NCBI GenBank assembly: GCA_030753265.1
Contig: JASMCQ010000008.1
Span: 1 to 59,978 of the forward strand
Reading direction: 5' to 3'
Source: Dehalococcoidia bacterium
Lineage (GTDB): Bacteria > Chloroflexota > Dehalococcoidia > UBA3495
DNA length: 59,978 nt
The position numbers and the translations under genes were made by a program. Of the stretch, positions 9,857 through 18,967 are shown piece after piece. Below the pieces are notes generated by a model. That model worked only from the letters and a program-made list of their open reading frames with translations. It was not told where the DNA came from and searched no databases. The first letter of the stretch is position 1, and every line of letters begins with the position of its first letter.

Positions 9857-10030
9857 ACTAACCCTCCCGGTTGGAAGCGCGCGGGGTAACCCCAAGCGGC
9901 ATCCATATTCAGTTTCCAGGCTTCAGTTTCCAGGACCCGATTCCAAGTCCCGAGACTTGAAGAGGAGCATAACAAGAAAGTCCCGCCGGAATCAATTCAA
10001 GAAACTGCCAAACGTGCCCCCGGCGGCGCG

Positions 10031-10059
10031 TTGACACAGGGATGAGCCCGGCTTACACT
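10031..10059 (+). promoter_or_regulatory. Sigma70-type promoter of the SDR gene
   Basis: TTGACA at 10031-10036 and TACACT at 10054-10059 are separated by exactly 17 bp. The upstream ATG at 10042 lies inside the spacer, which supports the downstream start at 10099 for the SDR gene. Confidence 0.65.
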
Positions 10060-10098
10060 CTGGAAAATGCTCAGCCAAGAATGGGGGCGGAGTGGTGT

Positions 10099-10881
10099 AT
10101 GGTGCTGGTCAATAGGGTTGCCCTCGTAACCGGCGCCGCCCGCGGCATGGGAAAGGCTATTGCCCTGGCGTTGGCGGAGGCGGGAGCCCACGTGGCCGCG
10201 GTGGATATCGACGGCCCGGGGGCCGAGAGTACGGGAATAGCGGTGCGTGAGCTGGGGCGGCAAAGCCTGGCCATCGAGGCCGACGTGGGCAGCGTGGACG
10301 AGATCGACCGCATCGTCAAAGAGACGGTGGATCTCTTTAGCCGCGTCGACATTCTGGTGAACAACGCGGGGGTGACCCGCTATCTGGACCTCATGGAGGT
10401 CGCGGAGGCGGACTGGGACCGGATCCACCGGGTCAACGCCAAAGGGGTCTTCTTCTGTATGCAGCGGGTGGCCGGGGAGCTGATCAAACAGGGCGAGGGC
10501 GGGCGCATCATAAACATCGCCTCGATCGCCGGCAAGGGTTACTCCGGAACTTCCAACGCAGCCTACGCGGCCAGCAAAGGGGCCGTCATCTCCATGACCC
10601 ACATCGCAGCCCTCCAACTGGGCCGCCACGACATTAACGTTAACGCTATCTGCCCGGGCATGACCCGCACGGCCATGTCCCTGACTACCATGGCGCAGCG
10701 GGCCGAATCCATGGGGGTGACGGCGGGGGAACTGGAGGCCCAGAGGGCCACCCGAGTACCCATAGGCCGGACCAATGAACCCGAGGACATCGCCGCCATG
10801 GCGGTCTTTCTGGCTGGGCCCGGAGCCCGCAACATCACCGGACAGGCGTTCAACGTCGACGGTGGTCTGGTGATGCACTAA
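10099..10881 (+). CDS. Short-chain dehydrogenase/reductase
   Basis: A 260-aa classical SDR, NAD(P)-dependent alcohol/ketone oxidoreductase. The Rossmann motif T11-G-A-A-R-G-M-G18 is followed by an acidic residue after strand two (AAVDIDG), which favours NAD. NNAG, the catalytic S...Y-A-A-S-K block (IASIAGKGYSGTSNAAYAASK) and a C-terminal ITGQAFNVDGG are all present. The start at 10099 (MVLVNRVALVTGA) is chosen because GGGGGCGGAG lies upstream and because the promoter overlaps the earlier ATG at 10042. It appears to be transcribed alone. The next gene starts 34 nt downstream on the same strand and may be co-transcribed. Substrate unknown. Confidence 0.93.
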   Translation: MVLVNRVALVTGAARGMGKAIALALAEAGAHVAAVDIDGPGAESTGIAVRELGRQSLAIEADVGSVDEIDRIVKETVDLFSRVDILVNNAGVTRYLDLMEVAEADWDRIHRVNAKGVFFCMQRVAGELIKQGEGGRIINIASIAGKGYSGTSNAAYAASKGAVISMTHIAALQLGRHDINVNAICPGMTRTAMSLTTMAQRAESMGVTAGELEAQRATRVPIGRTNEPEDIAAMAVFLAGPGARNITGQAFNVDGGLVMH

Positions 10882-10915
10882 TCACGTTTTGGCTTCCGGC
10901 GCATGGGGGTGGAAA

Positions 10916-12211
10916 GTGACAGTAAGGCCAAGGCTCCTGGTTCTCACGATGGTAGGGCTCGTTGTAATGGCCCTCGCTTTCCTTGAATCGGGCTCTCTCG
11001 GACTCAAGCCGGTCGCCGGCTCTCCGGGGCCTAGGATTCTGGCCGCCACACTGTCGTTGGTGCCGTCCACGGCCATCCCAAACCAGTCTATCGTCGTGAA
11101 CCGCTCCGGGTTCACCCTCTCTTCCATCCCTGGAGGCGCCGGGCCCAGCGGGGGCCATCAGATCACCGGGACGGACGCCAGTTTCGTCGTAGTTGCGGGC
11201 ATTCAGTTGGGGCCTCCCCACGTAATCTACCCCATCAACCTGGATAGCGGCGGCTCGCTGACGGCCACGGTATGGGTGCCCGTCACTTTGGCGACGCTTT
11301 CGGCAGGTCCCGAGACTGTAACACTCACCGACGATCGTGGCGCAACCGCGTCGGCCACCCTGACCATTTCAGCGCGCACACTTACGCTGGACCCCAGCAC
11401 CAGCACCCGGGGCAGCACCGTGACTGCCACGGGGACCGGGTTTCCCACCGGCGATCCCAACAGCCCGGGGTCCTTCCCGTTGAGTATGGATTACGCTGGA
11501 ACAGCCTTGGGCCTGGTGACTGCCGACAGCACCGGCGCCTTCACGACCACTTTCACGGTCCCCGTCACCGCGAGCATACCTTCGACGAACACCGTGACCG
11601 CCCTGGTCCTGGACAAACCGGCCTCCACCACCGCCGCCCACACGGTGCCCGGGCCATCCGTCGAGGCGATCCCAGCTCTCGGTTCTGTTGGCGGATTTAT
11701 CACCGCGGCCGGTACGAATTTTCCGGCCTTTTCCACGGTCAGTTCCCTCGCCATCGGCCCCGTCCAGGTCCTGCCCTTGCCCGCTCCCAACACGGATCCG
11801 AGCGGCGGCTTCGCCGTTGCCGTCCAGGTGCCCAACATCCCCGCCGGTAACACGACACTTCTGGCCAAGGCCGGAGGCATCACCGCCATAGTCTTATTCA
11901 CCGTGGTGGAATCGGGGCAGGCCGCGGCGCCTACGAGGACTCCCACGCCGACTCCGGTGCCCTCGATCCCGCCGGCCGTCGCGTTGGAGCCGCTGTTGAC
12001 CTCCGACAACCTATTACGGATGTGGACCTTTGACAACGCCACCAAGGTATGGTCTTTCTTCGACCCTCGCCCCGCCTTCGCCGATGTCAACACCATCACC
12101 GGAGTGCAGCCCGGCCTGGTCTTCTGGATCAATCTGGTCTTCGACCAGACGGTAATCCTCAACGGCAGGCTACGCAATCTGAACAGTGGGTGGAACTTGG
12201 TGTCCTGGTAA
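10916..12211 (+). CDS. Secreted protein with Ig-like/IPT-like repeats
   Basis: A 431-aa exported protein. The GTG at 10916 follows GGGGGTGG and begins MTVRPRLLVLTMVGLVVMALAF, a clear signal peptide or membrane anchor. The body contains several beta-rich segments of about 90 residues (for example LTLDPSTSTRGSTVTATGTGF and PSVEAIPALGSVGGFITAAG) typical of IPT/TIG or Ig-like folds. A Thr/Pro linker (TRTPTPTPVPSIP) leads to a C-terminal module with FDNATKVWSFFDP and ending GWNLVSW. I know that type of ending as a recurring module in secreted Chloroflexota proteins, but I assign no function. Probably cell-surface or extracellular. Confidence 0.8.
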   Translation: MTVRPRLLVLTMVGLVVMALAFLESGSLGLKPVAGSPGPRILAATLSLVPSTAIPNQSIVVNRSGFTLSSIPGGAGPSGGHQITGTDASFVVVAGIQLGPPHVIYPINLDSGGSLTATVWVPVTLATLSAGPETVTLTDDRGATASATLTISARTLTLDPSTSTRGSTVTATGTGFPTGDPNSPGSFPLSMDYAGTALGLVTADSTGAFTTTFTVPVTASIPSTNTVTALVLDKPASTTAAHTVPGPSVEAIPALGSVGGFITAAGTNFPAFSTVSSLAIGPVQVLPLPAPNTDPSGGFAVAVQVPNIPAGNTTLLAKAGGITAIVLFTVVESGQAAAPTRTPTPTPVPSIPPAVALEPLLTSDNLLRMWTFDNATKVWSFFDPRPAFADVNTITGVQPGLVFWINLVFDQTVILNGRLRNLNSGWNLVSW

Positions 12212-12557
12212 GAGCCGAGCGCTCCGGCTGCCGGGCTATCGGTGATTCTCCGCCTGCCATCCGAGCAAGAGCCATACCCGATGTCGGTCTTGGTCGCAAA
12301 ATAGCGTGACTTTCGGTGATCGTCGCCCAACTTTTAGCGCAACCGGTGGAGGGTCACACACGGGCTGAACCTGCGGTATTGTTTAGCTCAGAGATTTTTC
12401 ATGGGATTCTCGGGGCCGGCGCCAACCCGAAGCAACCGGAATCCCCGGGTCCCGCGGATTCATCAGGGGCGAGTGAGTGAGCGAGCAGGGTCACTAGTGT
12501 ACTGTCTCGTAAGCAGCTTCACATCGGCGAATTTGTGCAGCATTCCCTCCCCACAAT

Positions 12558-12925
12558 CGTCTTTCCGGCGAAAGCCGGAATCCAGGGGAGCGCTAACTGG
12601 ATCCCGGCCTTCGCCGGGATGACGGATCGGGTACCGGGTCGGTAACGAGTTATTAGCCCAGGTGTTCTCCCGCGTCACCCCCACGGCCGTCTTTCCGGCG
12701 AAGACCGGAACCCAGGTAAGCGCGGACTGGACCCCGGCCTTCGCCGGGGTGACGGATTGGGTACCGAGCCGGTCACGAGATACTCGCCTAGATGATCTCC
12801 TGCTTCACCTGCCACAATCGTCTTTCCGGCGAAGGCCAGAATCCAGGGAAGCGCTAACTGGATCCCGGCCTTCGCCGGGATGACGAACTGGGTATCAAGC
12901 TATTTACGAGACACCAGACTAGCTG
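12558..12925. repeat. Three tandem ~130-bp palindrome-bearing repeats
   Basis: Three copies begin at 12558, 12688 and 12819 (periods 130 and 131). Each starts CGTCTTTCCGGCGAA, contains a second arm near CCCGGCCTTCGCCGGG followed by ATGACG, and ends in a less conserved GGGTACC..ACGAGA stretch. Within each copy the CCGGCGAA...CCGG and CCCGG..CCGGG parts can fold as hairpins. Copy three runs up to, and apparently into, the stop codon of the hydantoinase B gene at 12919. Unequal spacing and divergence argue against CRISPR. The remainder of the 12212-12918 gap shows no gene. Confidence 0.8.
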
Positions 12926-14661
12926 TTGCCTGCGACCCCCTGGCAGTAGGGACAACGCAGCTCCGCGGCATTGGCCACACCGTAATCGGCCGCCGCGCGA
13001 ACCTCTGATACGTAGCCATTCACCACGTCGCTCGCCAGCCGGTCCACGTCCCGCCGGCCGGGGTCCCCGTATCCGCCGGCGCCAGCTATCTCATACCACA
13101 CGCAGCTTTCGTCGGGGACGGGGAACGCGGGGCCTTTGCTGTTCAGCGGCCTCTTCCGGCCATCGGGGCCCACTAGATAGACCTTGGTAGGAGCGCCGGA
13201 GAGCCCGCCGAAGAGACCGAAGGGCGCGGACTTGGTGCGCTCGCAGCACACGGCGGCCACGGCGGTGTGGCCCAGGACGCGCCAGACCCGGCGCACGCCG
13301 CAACCGCCCCGGTACTCTCCGGCCCCGCCGCTATCCGGGATGATCTCGTACCGGTCGATGAGAACGGGGAACCGCATTTCTAGCTGCTCGATGGGCGTGT
13401 TCATGGTGTTGCTGATGCCGCTCTTCACCGCGTTGATCCCGTCCTGGTTGGGCCGCGCACCCATCCCGCCGCCCATGGTCTCGTAGCTCACGTACCGCCG
13501 CCGGGTCACCGGGTCCTGGCCGCCCAGGGTCAGTATGGCCGAGGTCCCCTGGGAGCAGGCGAGCACCCTGTTGGGGTAGCCGGGGGCCACCGCGCCGAAG
13601 ACCATGTCGCAGATGCGGTGGGTCATCTCGTGATTGGCGTAGACCACGGGGGCCGGAGGCAGGACGTTGACCACGCTGCCTAGTGGAGCCGTCACGTCGA
13701 TGGGCCGCCAGGCGCCCGAGTTGGGCGGGATCAGGTCGTTGGGGTCGACGATCATCTTGACGGCGGTGTACACCCCCGAGGCGGTAACCGCCAGGGGAGC
13801 GTTCATCGGACCCTCGACCTGGGGATCGCTGCCCGTAAAATCGATGGTCATCCGGTCTCCGCTCTTGGTGACCTTGAGCTTCACGTTGATGATCTCGTCC
13901 TCGGTCTGGCCCACGCCGATAATGCCGTCGCCGTCGCAAAAATCCTCGAAGTGGAACTCGCCGTCCTCCAACCGCTCTAGCTGAGCCCGCATCATGCGCT
14001 CGGAGTAGTCCTGGACCTCCTGCATGGCTGCCATCACCATTTCCACGCCGTATCTGCGTGAAATCTCCCGGACCCGGACCGCGCCCCGGTAGTTGGCGGC
14101 AATCTGGGCCCTCAGGTCGCCGCGCCGCTCCTCAGGGGTCCGTACATTGACGAATATGATGCTGTCGACGTCGGTGTTCAAGGCGCCGGCCGTGTAGAGC
14201 CGCACTGCCGGGAGCCGCAGCCCCTCGCCGTATATCTCCGAGACCGCCCCGTAGCTGCCGGGACTGGCGCTTCCGATGTCCGGCCAGTGGGCCCTCACGC
14301 AGGTGAACCCCAGCAGCATCCGCTCGTCCAGGTAGATGGGAGCGACCACGTTGACATCCGGGAGATGCGACCCGCCGAAGTACGGGTCATTGTGAATAAA
14401 TATGTCCCCCGGAGCGAAGCTCTCGAACGTGGCCAGGATCGCCTTCACCGTCAAGGGCATGGAGCCCAGGTGAATGGGGATGTCCGGGCCCTGGGCGACC
14501 ATGTTGCCCGAAACGTCGAAGATGCCGCAGGAGTAGTCGCCGGCCAGCTTGAGGAGCGGAGAGTAGGCGGTTTTGGCCAGGACGATCTTCATCTCCTCGG
14601 CGGCGGAGATCAGGCTGTTCTTGATCACTTGAAAGGTGATCGGATCAAGGTTGTCCCTCAT
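12919..14661 (-). CDS. hyuB: Hydantoinase B / oxoprolinase beta-type subunit
   Basis: A 580-aa HyuB-family subunit, the partner of HyuA in ATP-dependent cleavage of N-methylhydantoin or 5-oxoproline, also found in acetone and acetophenone carboxylases. Recognisable stretches are MRDNLDPITFQVIKNSL, FIHNDPYFGGSHLPDVNVVAP, DFTGSDPQVEGPMNAP and DSGGAGEYRGGCGVRR. Start at 14661: its ATG overlaps the TGA of hyuA as ATGA, so the two are translationally coupled. The C-terminus carries a Cys pair (RCPYCQG). The final residues lie at the edge of a repeat array and may be derived from it. Substrate is unknown. Confidence 0.93.
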   Translation of the reverse strand: MRDNLDPITFQVIKNSLISAAEEMKIVLAKTAYSPLLKLAGDYSCGIFDVSGNMVAQGPDIPIHLGSMPLTVKAILATFESFAPGDIFIHNDPYFGGSHLPDVNVVAPIYLDERMLLGFTCVRAHWPDIGSASPGSYGAVSEIYGEGLRLPAVRLYTAGALNTDVDSIIFVNVRTPEERRGDLRAQIAANYRGAVRVREISRRYGVEMVMAAMQEVQDYSERMMRAQLERLEDGEFHFEDFCDGDGIIGVGQTEDEIINVKLKVTKSGDRMTIDFTGSDPQVEGPMNAPLAVTASGVYTAVKMIVDPNDLIPPNSGAWRPIDVTAPLGSVVNVLPPAPVVYANHEMTHRICDMVFGAVAPGYPNRVLACSQGTSAILTLGGQDPVTRRRYVSYETMGGGMGARPNQDGINAVKSGISNTMNTPIEQLEMRFPVLIDRYEIIPDSGGAGEYRGGCGVRRVWRVLGHTAVAAVCCERTKSAPFGLFGGLSGAPTKVYLVGPDGRKRPLNSKGPAFPVPDESCVWYEIAGAGGYGDPGRRDVDRLASDVVNGYVSEVRAAADYGVANAAELRCPYCQGVAGNS

Positions 14662-16748
14662 GCTCCACTCCTCAGGGTGATCGTATCCCATTCGGTCACG
14701 GTGGCGGACTGGCCCGGATACACCACGACGGTGGAGCTGGCCTCTTCCACGATGGCCGGCCCCCGGATGGCTGCGTCCAACGGCAGCTTGGTCCGGTCGT
14801 ACACCGGGCAAAGGGTGAACCCGGTCTCCTTGAAGAACACCCTCCGTTCCGCGGCAAGGGCATCGTCCAGAGGTCCCTCCGGCCTGGCGACCGGCCGCAC
14901 GACATAGCTTCGGGAGAGCCAGCCGATGGCGCTGACCCGCAGGTTCACCAGCTGTACCGCTTCCCCCGGGGCGTTGTACCCGTACACAGCGAGGTGCTGA
15001 TCGTGGAACCGCTCGGCGATGGAAACCAGGCCATCGGCCTCCAACTCGGAGTGGTCGACGGGAACGGTAAGCTCGTAGGCCTGGGGGACCAGCCGGAGAT
15101 CCATGGAGTGCCGGATTTCCCACCGTTCACGGTCGATTCCGGACCGGGCCAGCATGTCTCCGGCCTCCCGCTCCATCTGGCGGTAAGCTTCCTGTATCCG
15201 GGTCAAGACGTCCCGGTCAAGGGGGGCGAACAGGGTCCGGACGTAGTCCTGTTTCAGATCGCTGGAGACGAGGCCGACGGCGGAGAAGACACCCGGATTA
15301 GGAGGAATAACTACAGTGGCGATGTCCAGTTCCTCCGCCAGCCGGCCGGCGTGCACTGGCCCAGCGCCCCCGAAAGCCACCAGCGTCAGGGACCGGGGGT
15401 CGTAGCCACGCTCGACGGAGATCATCCGGATGGCGTTGGCCATGCTGGAGTTCACGATGTCCACGATCCCCTGCGCGGCGCCCACGGTGTCCAACCCGAG
15501 GCGGCCGCCCACCCGGCGCTGAATGGCTTCCGCCGCTCGGTCCGGAGAGAGGGCCAGCTCGCCGCCCAACAGGTGCTGGGCGTTGAGATAACCCAGGATG
15601 ACATCGGCGTCGGTCACCGTCGGCTCCTGCCCGCCGCCGCCGTAGCAGGCAGGCCCCGGCGCCGCTCCGGCGCTCCGCGGTCCAACCCGCAGCCCACCTC
15701 CGTCGTCGACCCAGGCTATGCTTCCCCCGCCGGCGCTGACCTCGGAAAGGTCAACAACCGGGACCTTGATGGGATGGCCGGTGCCCTGGAGCCAGCGCCG
15801 CAGGTTGCCGCCGCCCCCGACCTCGTACTCCGTCGTGACGCTGACCTGCCCGTCGTCGATCAGGCTGGCCTTGGCGGTGGTGCCGCCCATGTCAAAGGAG
15901 ACCAGGCGGGAGAGAGACAGCGCGTTTCCCAGGGCGGCGGTGGCGATCACTCCGGCGGCAGGGCCTGATTCCACGAACATCGCCGGCATCCGGAGACCCT
16001 CATCGACGGTGGAAACGCCACCCCCGGAGCCCATGAGGTAGAGAGGAGGGTAGGCGTCCTGCTCCAGGAACTGGGTCAGCCGGCTCAGGTACCCTTCCAG
16101 CACGGGCGCCACGTAGGCGCAAACCGCAGTGGTGCTGGTGCGTTCGTACTCCCGAACCTCCGGCAAGACCTCGCTGGACAGGAACACCCGCACGTCCGGC
16201 AGGCTGCGGCGGACCGCTTCGCCGACGGCCCGCTCGTGCTCGGGATTGAGGAACGAGAACAGCAGGCAGACGGCCACCGCCTGGACCCGGTGGCTCTTCA
16301 GGAAGGCGATGATTTCCGAGAGTTCATCCTCGGCCAGAGGGGTACGGACCTGCCCCAGGGCATCCACCCGCTCGGACACCTCCAGCCGCAAATGGCGTGG
16401 AATGAGCGTCGCTGGAGGCGGCTGGAACATGTTGTAGAGTTCGGCCCGGGCCTGCCGGCGGATCTCCAGCACGTCGCGAAAACCCTGGGTGGTTATCAGG
16501 GCCGCCCGCGCCCCCTTGGACTCCAGGATGGCGTTGGTCACCACCGTGGTGGCGTGAGAGAGGAAGGAAATGGCGCCGGCGGAAACGTCCTGGCCGGCGG
16601 CCAGGGCCTTGAGGGCCTCGATCACGCCGGCCGCATAGTCCCCGGGGGTGGAGGCCACCTTCAGGACGCCGGTCTCCGCCGTCGCCTCGTCGACGAAGGC
16701 CAGGTCGGTGAACGTCCCCCCGATGTCTATGCCCACGCGTATTCCCAT
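14658..16748 (-). CDS. hyuA: Hydantoinase A / oxoprolinase alpha-type subunit
   Basis: A 696-aa HyuA-family subunit with the acetate/sugar-kinase/Hsp70-like ATPase fold. The N-terminus MGIRVGIDIGGTFTDLAF is the phosphate-binding motif. Further landmarks are SHATTVVTNAILE, SFDMGGTTAKASLIDDG, a G/A-rich SAGGGSIAWVD loop and VAFGGAGPVHAG. The start at 16748 is preceded by AGGAGG at 8 nt, so the 11 extra codons upstream are not used. It sits 72 nt downstream of the UGSC selenoprotein gene in the order partner, UGSC, hyuA, hyuB on one strand, suggesting the selenoprotein pair works with this ATP-dependent ring-opening enzyme. Confidence 0.94.
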   Translation of the reverse strand: MGIRVGIDIGGTFTDLAFVDEATAETGVLKVASTPGDYAAGVIEALKALAAGQDVSAGAISFLSHATTVVTNAILESKGARAALITTQGFRDVLEIRRQARAELYNMFQPPPATLIPRHLRLEVSERVDALGQVRTPLAEDELSEIIAFLKSHRVQAVAVCLLFSFLNPEHERAVGEAVRRSLPDVRVFLSSEVLPEVREYERTSTTAVCAYVAPVLEGYLSRLTQFLEQDAYPPLYLMGSGGGVSTVDEGLRMPAMFVESGPAAGVIATAALGNALSLSRLVSFDMGGTTAKASLIDDGQVSVTTEYEVGGGGNLRRWLQGTGHPIKVPVVDLSEVSAGGGSIAWVDDGGGLRVGPRSAGAAPGPACYGGGGQEPTVTDADVILGYLNAQHLLGGELALSPDRAAEAIQRRVGGRLGLDTVGAAQGIVDIVNSSMANAIRMISVERGYDPRSLTLVAFGGAGPVHAGRLAEELDIATVVIPPNPGVFSAVGLVSSDLKQDYVRTLFAPLDRDVLTRIQEAYRQMEREAGDMLARSGIDRERWEIRHSMDLRLVPQAYELTVPVDHSELEADGLVSIAERFHDQHLAVYGYNAPGEAVQLVNLRVSAIGWLSRSYVVRPVARPEGPLDDALAAERRVFFKETGFTLCPVYDRTKLPLDAAIRGPAIVEEASSTVVVYPGQSATVTEWDTITLRSGA

Positions 16749-16820
16749 AGGGGCTGCCTCCTGGAACAACGGGATTTTCACCGGCCGGGCAGGCCGTGAT
16801 GGGCGGCCGCGGACTCCGAG

Positions 16821-17351
16821 CTAGAGCAGGTTCTGCTCCAACTCTTCTGCCGCCTTGGCCCCTTTCTCGGCCTCTACCTCGTCAGGCTCGCCGGACCGGT
16901 TTTGAGGGTACACGTAGATGCGGAGGTCCGGCATCCCCAAAGCGGCGGCCTGGGCGTGGGCCGCCCGCTCGAAAACGTCGTGTACGTAGACCAGGGTAGG
17001 ATGGCCGGTACTCAAGAGTGCGATCCCGTCGCGCACGGCGGCGGAGGTGCAGGACCCTCAAGCCCCAACCCCAACCAGGGCATAATCCGATTCCCGAACC
17101 ACCCGGTCGATTTCCTCTTGGGCCGCCGGCGTGGTGTGGCTCGGCTTGTATACCTTCACGGTACCGGAAGGCTCGAGGGAACTCTCCACGTTCTCCTCCA
17201 GGTGCTTCCAGAACACGTTAGACGAGATGTGCTGGTTGAATACGTAGCCGACGGCCTTGCCTTTGAGCGTGTCCAGAACAATCTCCTCGGCCCGCTCGGG
17301 CAGAGCGATATCTCCTACTGGGTCGAACAGTCGCATACTCATGGCTCTCAT
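16821..17351 (-). CDS. UGSC-family selenoprotein, copy 1 (UGA read as Sec)
   Basis: A 176-aa protein if the in-frame TGA at 17060-17058 is read through as selenocysteine at residue 98. The first part ends VRESDYALVGVGA, then U-G-S-C-T-S-A-A-V-R-D-G-I and a second domain half (LVYVHDVFERAAHAQAAALGMPDLRIYVYP) follows in the same frame to TAG at 16821. The second half matches copies 2 and 3 (…A..A..LGMP..RI.V.P), so the TGA is internal, not terminal. UGSC is a known selenoprotein family name. The U-x-x-C pair suggests thiol/selenol redox or nucleophilic chemistry. It lies 21 nt after the partner gene and precedes hyuA. Confidence 0.88.
17024..17060 (-). promoter_or_regulatory. Candidate SECIS of UGSC copy 1
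   Basis: Minus strand: the UGA is followed by GGGTCCTGCAC, identical to the other two copies, then a hairpin with CCGT/ACGG arms (17038-17035 and 17029-17026) around a 5-nt GC-rich loop. The loop begins about 24 nt after the UGA, inside the usual bacterial range. The stem is shorter than in copies 2 and 3. Confidence 0.5.
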
Positions 17352-17372
17352 CTCGCGTCCTGGGAAAACGGA

Positions 17373-18446
17373 TCAGGCGTTGGGAAAACGGACGGCTTTG
17401 CTCTGGGTCAGGCCTCCGTGGCTACCCCAGCCGGGGAAAAGGGACGCAAACCCTCCTCCCGAACCCCAACCTCCGGTGGTGAGAATGACCAGGTTCTCCG
17501 GTTTCCGGATGAAGGGTACCAGAGCGTCATCGTCGTCGGGATCAGCTAGCTTGTTCCAGTGGTGCGGGCTGACTTCCGCTATGTTCCGTTTGCGCCTCAT
17601 GTCGTGGACCGGGCGCAGGGCCAGCTGCATTAGCTCTCGGACCACTTCCTGCTTACTGAGACCGCTTTCGGCCAAGTTTTGGGACACCAACGGACTGAGG
17701 GCCAGAATCATGTGCCCGCCGGTCACGTTGTTGCTGCCCAGAGTTGTTATGGCGTCGGCCAGGACGAAGAGCACGTCCTCGGCAGGGCTGTATCCGGCGC
17801 CCGTGCCGATGGAGTGGGGCCCCTCCACGGCGGTCACCGTGACCACCGTCTCGTCCACGCTAAACCCTCGCCCAACGTGGAGCGGCTCCCAGGGGTTGAC
17901 GTCCTGGTTCTCAGCGATGCAGAAGCTGTAATAGCCGGGGTGGCCGTGGGTGGTCTTGCACGGCTCGCCGGGCAGACCGCCCCCGATGTTCCAGAGGATG
18001 AGACGCACCGCCCGCCCGATCGTCGCGTTGGCCCGGGAGCCATGGCCCAGCGCCCCCTCCGTGGTGTTGAAGTCCAGCTTCTTCACCGCCGGACCGCTCA
18101 CGATAACCAGCGGGGCGCAGCAATGGGTTGTCGTCTGCACGCCGTTCAGGTTGAAGGGCTCCTCCAGCATCGCCTCCAGGGCGGCGATGACGATGGGAAC
18201 GTACTCCACCAGGCAGCCGGCCATGACGCAGTTGATGGCGATCTTCTCGATGGTAGCGATGCCGTTTCGAGGGGTGACGATGCCCACCACTTCTTTGGGG
18301 TCTCGGCCCAGGTAGCCGATGATCCGTTCGATCGCTTCCTGGGTGGGAGGCACCACCGGGAGCCCGTCGGTCCAGCCCTGTTGGTAGCAGAATTCCACCG
18401 CCGCCGCTGCGTCCGGCACATCGAATGTTCTCGATCCCAGTTGCAA
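17373..18446 (-). CDS. Conserved UGSC-partner protein, copy 1
   Basis: A 357-aa protein with TTG start (AAGGGGG upstream). I do not know its biochemical function. It is clearly homologous to the genes at 26752 and 57528. Shared motifs are WTDGLPVVPPT (residues ~25-35), EKIAINCVMAGCLVEYVPIV, a CAPLVIVSGP strand, GSRANATIGRAVRLILWNIGG, CIAENQDVNPWEPLHVGRGF and a C-terminal ENLVILTTGGWGS. The invariant Cys of MAGC and the Asp of DGLPV are candidates for active-site residues. There is no signal peptide or membrane helix. It is always next to a UGSC selenoprotein, here the gene immediately downstream, so the two probably form one enzyme or electron-transfer pair. Confidence 0.88.
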   Translation of the reverse strand: MQLGSRTFDVPDAAAAVEFCYQQGWTDGLPVVPPTQEAIERIIGYLGRDPKEVVGIVTPRNGIATIEKIAINCVMAGCLVEYVPIVIAALEAMLEEPFNLNGVQTTTHCCAPLVIVSGPAVKKLDFNTTEGALGHGSRANATIGRAVRLILWNIGGGLPGEPCKTTHGHPGYYSFCIAENQDVNPWEPLHVGRGFSVDETVVTVTAVEGPHSIGTGAGYSPAEDVLFVLADAITTLGSNNVTGGHMILALSPLVSQNLAESGLSKQEVVRELMQLALRPVHDMRRKRNIAEVSPHHWNKLADPDDDDALVPFIRKPENLVILTTGGWGSGGGFASLFPGWGSHGGLTQSKAVRFPNA

Positions 18447-18967
18447 GCCAACCCCCTTCTGCCAGCTAGAACGGCGGATAGCCCGGACTTGGGTTCCCCG
18501 GTGTTCCCCTCACCAAGCCGCCGGGTCCAAGCAGGTACCTCTTGGATAAGAGCCATCCTAGTATCACCCAGGAATGCTGTCAACCATCTCGTCAAGCTCG
18601 CAGGGCCGTCCTCCGGTGTCGTCAGCTAGCCCGCGTGGACAAAGGTTACGTCTTACACCACAAATACACCGCCGGGAGCAAAGTTGCAGCTAAACACGAC
18701 ATAAGACGAACCCACCTGCCGGGTGGCCCAGCTCTCCTGCCGCGACAATCGGCGTCACCGCTTCCTGCCGCGAGGGCTCGCTGCCCACCGTGGGGCGCCG
18801 AGTCCCCTACGGCGCGCTTATAGTCGAACCCGCCAGCCTGTGCGATAATGTATGCAGTACAAAACAGCGTCCCTCGCCAACCCGAGGGGCAAATTTCCTC
18901 TCCAAATCGCCAGGCCCGCCCGGCGGGCAGCTTCAGCTACCGCGAGTGGGCGGGCAAAGGCCGGCAC
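18447..18967. other. Intergenic region, no gene seen
   Basis: About 520 bp between the divergent partner gene and moaD. Neither strand has an ORF with a ribosome-binding site and protein-like composition. It should contain the promoters of both flanking operons, but I cannot fix a convincing -35/-10 pair. I see no Moco-type riboswitch fold. Confidence 0.5.

Noticed and set aside
10042..10098. ATG at 10042 as start of the SDR gene
   Set aside because: It lies between the -35 and -10 of a good promoter and adds residues without homology; ATG 10099 has the RBS.
12558..12925. CRISPR array
   Set aside because: Only three long, diverged units of ~130 bp with no spacers of constant length and no cas genes.
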